Part shown: positions 60,925-64,000 of the stretch, piece after piece
How the letters are laid out: the number at the start of each line of letters is the position of its first letter
Numbering within the stretch: position 1 is the stretch's first letter
Assembly (NCBI RefSeq): GCF_963678635.1
Contig: NW_026970820.1
Location: 246,001-310,000 of the forward strand
Source of the DNA: Symsagittifera roscoffensis
Taxonomy: Eukaryota; Xenacoelomorpha; Acoela; Convolutidae
Direction of reading: 5' to 3'
DNA: 64,000 bases
Notes under the pieces: model-generated
What the model was told of the DNA's origin: nothing
Database searches by the model: none
What the model saw: only the letters and a program-made list of their open reading frames with translations
Made by a program: the position numbers and the translations under genes

Positions 60925-60962
60925 CCCCACCCACCCAACCTGTCTGCTTCACCCACCCACCC
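60925..60962 (-). other. Possible G-quadruplex or i-motif in D head, copy 2
   Basis: Six C tracts of three or more in two clusters of three with single-A spacers. The spacer between clusters differs from copy 1, while the tract pattern is kept. Confidence 0.6.
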
Positions 60963-62479
60963 AATCAGTCAGGATTTGTCCGTTTTTTCGTTTTTCCGAT
61001 TCGAATCATTCCGTAGGTGAAGTCGAGTTGTGATGTGCCCCAAGACAGACATAGAGGTTTGACGATCACGTGTCCCACTATTTGATAGATCATTCGAATA
61101 AGTTTTTTCTAATCGATTTGCAAATTCTGGGCTGGATATCAATATATATGCCTTCATCACAGATGTCATCGAAGCAAAAAGAGCACCGTGTAGGATCCAT
61201 AATTATATCCCAAATGGACAATGCTAAGAAGCAGGAACCTTCGAAATATATTTCTATTAAATTAAGATACAATGTCTCATAAATGAAACAAAAACTCCCC
61301 CCTCAAGTGCAAGTTTTCCAGAAAACTGTAAATGCTGAAAAGTAACAACGCAACACAGCGGCTGCTCTTTATTCTCTGCTCTTCATTCGAGGTCCCGGAT
61401 GCCCCGAACTGGGACCACATGGGTCCCAGGGAGCATCCTATATAATTTTAGGCATAAAATATACAATCATGAGAACCAAAACTCTAATCAGTTTTTTGTT
61501 TTTCTTCTCTATACAAAGGGTATACAATTGCTTTTCTGTTTTAAAGAGCCTGTTATACTATCAAACAAAACATTACAGTTAAATTATAAATTCAAAACTT
61601 TTCCGTTTTTGAAACAAAATAGTTTATTTTGAGCCGCAATTAAACCTTCTAGCTCAGTAAAGTAACGAGCACTCTAGTTACACTACTCAACGCAAAAATT
61701 TCTGTGAAAAAATACAACTGAATCTGTTTTTTTTGTAAACAAAGGTTCCATTGTTTTTCGTTTCGTTTATAATTAGGATTGGATACTTTATTAGTTGAAA
61801 TCGAACAGAAACAAGTATTAAAAATTTTGTACCCCCTTCAATCAATTTTGACACAAAAATACCAGACGCCATTAGTCAAACAATGGCAAGCTCAAATAAT
61901 CCATCAAAAACCACTTTTTTTCATTTTTAAAATTGAATTTGTTTTCGACCAAAAAATAGTAGATGAAATTGGAAAAAAAAGATAATTTCCTGAATATGAA
62001 AAAATTGGTGTCGAACTGTCTTATCCATAGAAACACTTGCTATGAACCTATTCAAAAAAGTTTTGTTGAGCAATGCCAAAAAAATTACCCCTTTTGAGAA
62101 AAATTCAAAAAACACATTTCTGGTTAACTCAAAAAAGTGGAAAAAGTGGGAAACGGTTTCTTCAAAATGAAACCATCCAAAAGTGGCACTAACTAAGTGC
62201 CCTTATTTTGTAAATTCAGACCCGCATGCGAAAAATGACAAAAACCTTTCGGGATTTTTTCGAGAACAGATTAGTTTCTCCGGAATTTAGGTAATTACTA
62301 TTTTCATTACTATAGTTATAATTAAACTCAAATCTGAAAGACGTAAAAACTACAATTTTTAATCAATTTTGACAAATGAATGATCAAAAACCACTAAAAT
62401 GGCTATGGCAATCTCGAATCTACCATCAGAAACCATTTTTTCCCATTTTTGAAAAATTTCATTTTTTTAAAAATAAATG

Positions 62480-63002
62480 TTGAGTCACAAACGGGAAAAA
62501 CCATATTTTTTCAAAAACTCAAAACAATTTGTTCAATTTAAACCAATTCATTAGGCCAGACATTAGGAGCCTGTTCAGAATGGTTTTCATAATCAAAGCA
62601 GCAAAATTTACCCATTTTGAGAAAAGTCGAAAAAACACCTTTTTTGTTAACTTAAAAAAGTGGAAAAAGTGGGAACAGGGGTCTTCAAAAAGATACCATC
62701 CAAAAGTGGCATAAACAAACTGCCACTACTTTGTCAAATCAGACCTGCATGCGAACAATAAGAAAAGTCTGACGAGAAGTTTTTGAGAACAGACTAGTTT
62801 TACCGGAATTTTCGTAGTACTATATTGTTTACTATAGTAATAATTAAAGTCAAATCTAAAAAATCGTAAAAACTACAATTTTTATTCAATTTTGACAATT
62901 TAATGATCAAAACCCAATAAATTGACTACGGCAAGGTGAAATACACTATCAAAAAGCATTTTTTCTCATTTTCGAAATTTTTTATTTTTTTGAGGAAAAA
63001 TG
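62480..63002 (+). repeat. Body subunit of family D, about 520 bp (module 34)
   Basis: It begins TTGAGTCACAAACGGGAAAA; the next copy starts at 63003 as TTGAGTCAGAAAAGGG, which is closer to the B version. The GCATGC marks are 524 and 522 bp apart. Confidence 0.78.
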
Positions 63003-63435
63003 TTGAGTCAGAAAAGGGAAAAATCATTTTTTTTTAAAAAGTCGAAAAAAATTGTTCCCTTCAAATTGATTCATTAGGCCACACTTTAGGAACCTGTTTA
63101 AAATGGTTTTCAAGTCCAAAGCCGTAAAACTTACCCATTTTGAGAAAAGCCCAAAAAACACCTTTTTAGTTAACGCAAAAAAGTGGAAAAAGTGGGAAAA
63201 ATGGTCTTCAAAATGAAACCATCAAAAAGTGGCATTAACAAACTGCCATTATTTCGTCAATTCAGACCCGCATGCAAAAATTGAGGAAGTTCTGACGAGA
63301 CGTTTTGTAGAACGTGAAAGTTTCCAGCAAAAAGGTACATGTATAATTTTTATAGTACTTTTGCACGGGAGGGGCCCCTACCCCTCCCTAATTGCTTTTT
63401 TTGCTACACGCGACCATCTAGAGGAAATTGTTTCG

Positions 63436-63469
63436 CCCCACCCACCCGACCAATATCATTTACCCACCC
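63436..63469 (-). other. Possible G-quadruplex or i-motif in D head, copy 3
   Basis: Five C tracts in the same layout as copy 1. The stretch between the clusters reads GACCAATATCATTTA here. Confidence 0.6.
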
Positions 63470-63858
63470 ACCTGATCAGTCAGGCCACGACTACCTTTTT
63501 TCGATTTGATCGAGTAACGAAAAGCGGTTTGTGATTCTCCATCACCTTAAAAATGAAGGAGCAGGTTTTTACTTAGCCAACTATCCTTTTGGGGGTAAAA
63601 TGGGTTTGGTTTTTGATGCGTCTTTGCCCGAAAACCTCATCAAAAAGAATAATTTACCCGGCTTTTCTAGTATTTCCTGACCACATTTTCGATCTGTCTC
63701 TGGCCACGACGTCGTTTAGTTAATGTTCTTCCCCGACATTTTTTTCTACAATCGTATTTTTTTACGAATAAAAGAGATTGCCAACACATCAGCGCTGTCC
63801 AAAATAGATTAGGAAATTGAACAACTTTAGTTTTTTTTTTATTTTTGATCGTCGTAAC

Positions 63859-63901
63859 GGATGCTCCCCACATGGGACCACAGGGGTCCCAGGGAGCATC
63901 C
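63859..63901 (+). other. Second palindrome, D type, most regular copy
   Basis: Outer arms GGATGCTCCC and GGGAGCATCC pair perfectly. Inner arms GGGACC and GGTCCC enclose a 5-nt loop. The unpaired part is longer on the 5' side (CACAT) than the 3' side (A). Older-looking copies are at 58886-58927 and 61397-61438. Confidence 0.85.
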
Positions 63902-64000
63902 CAAAAAGATTAAAGCAAAAGTTCAACAATTATTTACCCGTCAATTTGGGTCACTCTTGCGGTTCAACAATCTGTATTTTTTTTTAAAATGATTCCAAGA

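Larger units (their letters stand above)
60911..63421 (+). repeat. Module 34, family D, complete (2511 bp)
   Basis: The C-rich head has six C tracts at 60925-60962. Second palindrome 61397-61438: outer GGATGC and GCATCC, inner CTGGGACC and GGTCCCAG. Three subunits, with GCATGC at 62224, 62748 and 63270. Terminal hairpin 63367-63388, GGGAGGGG with CCCCTCCC, a paired change relative to module 33. The end reads CCATCTAG. Confidence 0.88.
63422..64000 (+). repeat. Module 35, family D, 5' part only
   Basis: The first 579 bp of a third D module, cut by the window edge. The C-rich head at 63436-63469 and CCTGATCAGTCAGG at 63471-63484 are nearly as in module 33. From about 63530 the sequence diverges from modules 33 and 34, but the second palindrome returns at 63859-63901 in its most regular form. 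Confidence 0.82.

Noticed and set aside
1-64000. CRISPR array
   Set aside because: Units are 1.6-2.5 kb with no short regular repeats and unique spacers, and no cas genes are present.

Overview
Organism and content. The window is non-coding, AT-rich eukaryotic repeat DNA. No reading frame has the length, composition or conservation of a gene; the longest (165 codons, 38377-38874) crosses a repeat junction. I see no rRNA, tRNA, CRISPR array or telomeric array. A-tracts and T-tracts recur about every 10-11 bp (for example A-runs starting at 1742, 1752, 1763, 1774, 1784 and 1796). This resembles the periodic A/T clusters known from Caenorhabditis, so a nematode of that kind is my best guess. That is an inference; nothing here names the species.

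Layout. All 64 kb is one head-to-tail array of 35 modules, all in the same direction, each ending in CCACCTAG (CCATCTAG at the ends of two D modules). I divided them into five families by body sequence. A: 13 modules of about 2.2 kb. B: 11 of about 1.63 kb. Bp (B-like head, different body): 5 of about 1.6 kb, including the cut module at base 1. G: 3 of about 1.62 kb. D: 3 of about 2.5 kb, including the cut module at the right edge. Left to right the order is Bp G A A A A A A A G Bp A A B Bp B A B G B Bp B A A B B A B B B B Bp D D D. A, B, Bp and G are interspersed without a fixed higher-order period. From 58409 to the right edge only D occurs.

Shared architecture. Each complete module has: (1) a GC-rich head, with a 3-nt-loop hairpin roughly 80-130 bp from its start in A, B, Bp and G, or a C-rich possible quadruplex/i-motif in D; (2) a second palindrome about 290-520 bp in; (3) a long A/T-phased body; (4) in A, B and D, GCATGCAAAAAATTAG or a variant about 150 bp before the end; (5) a GC-rich hairpin whose last base lies 33-39 nt before the terminal CTAG. 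The stem of element 5 differs between families but pairing is largely kept, which points to conserved structure.

How it may work. Apparently identical modules (2181-4399 and 48064-50282; 4400-6607 and 23071-25278) have different neighbours and exact boundaries at CCACCTAG. The single module therefore seems to be the unit that moves or is amplified. A 3' hairpin followed by CTAG, one orientation and head-to-tail joining recall non-autonomous Helitron-like rolling-circle elements. However, the modules lack the 5' TC start, the hairpin is further from CTAG than in canonical Helitrons, and no Rep/helicase gene is present. I treat this as a hypothesis for an undescribed modular satellite or mobile-element array.
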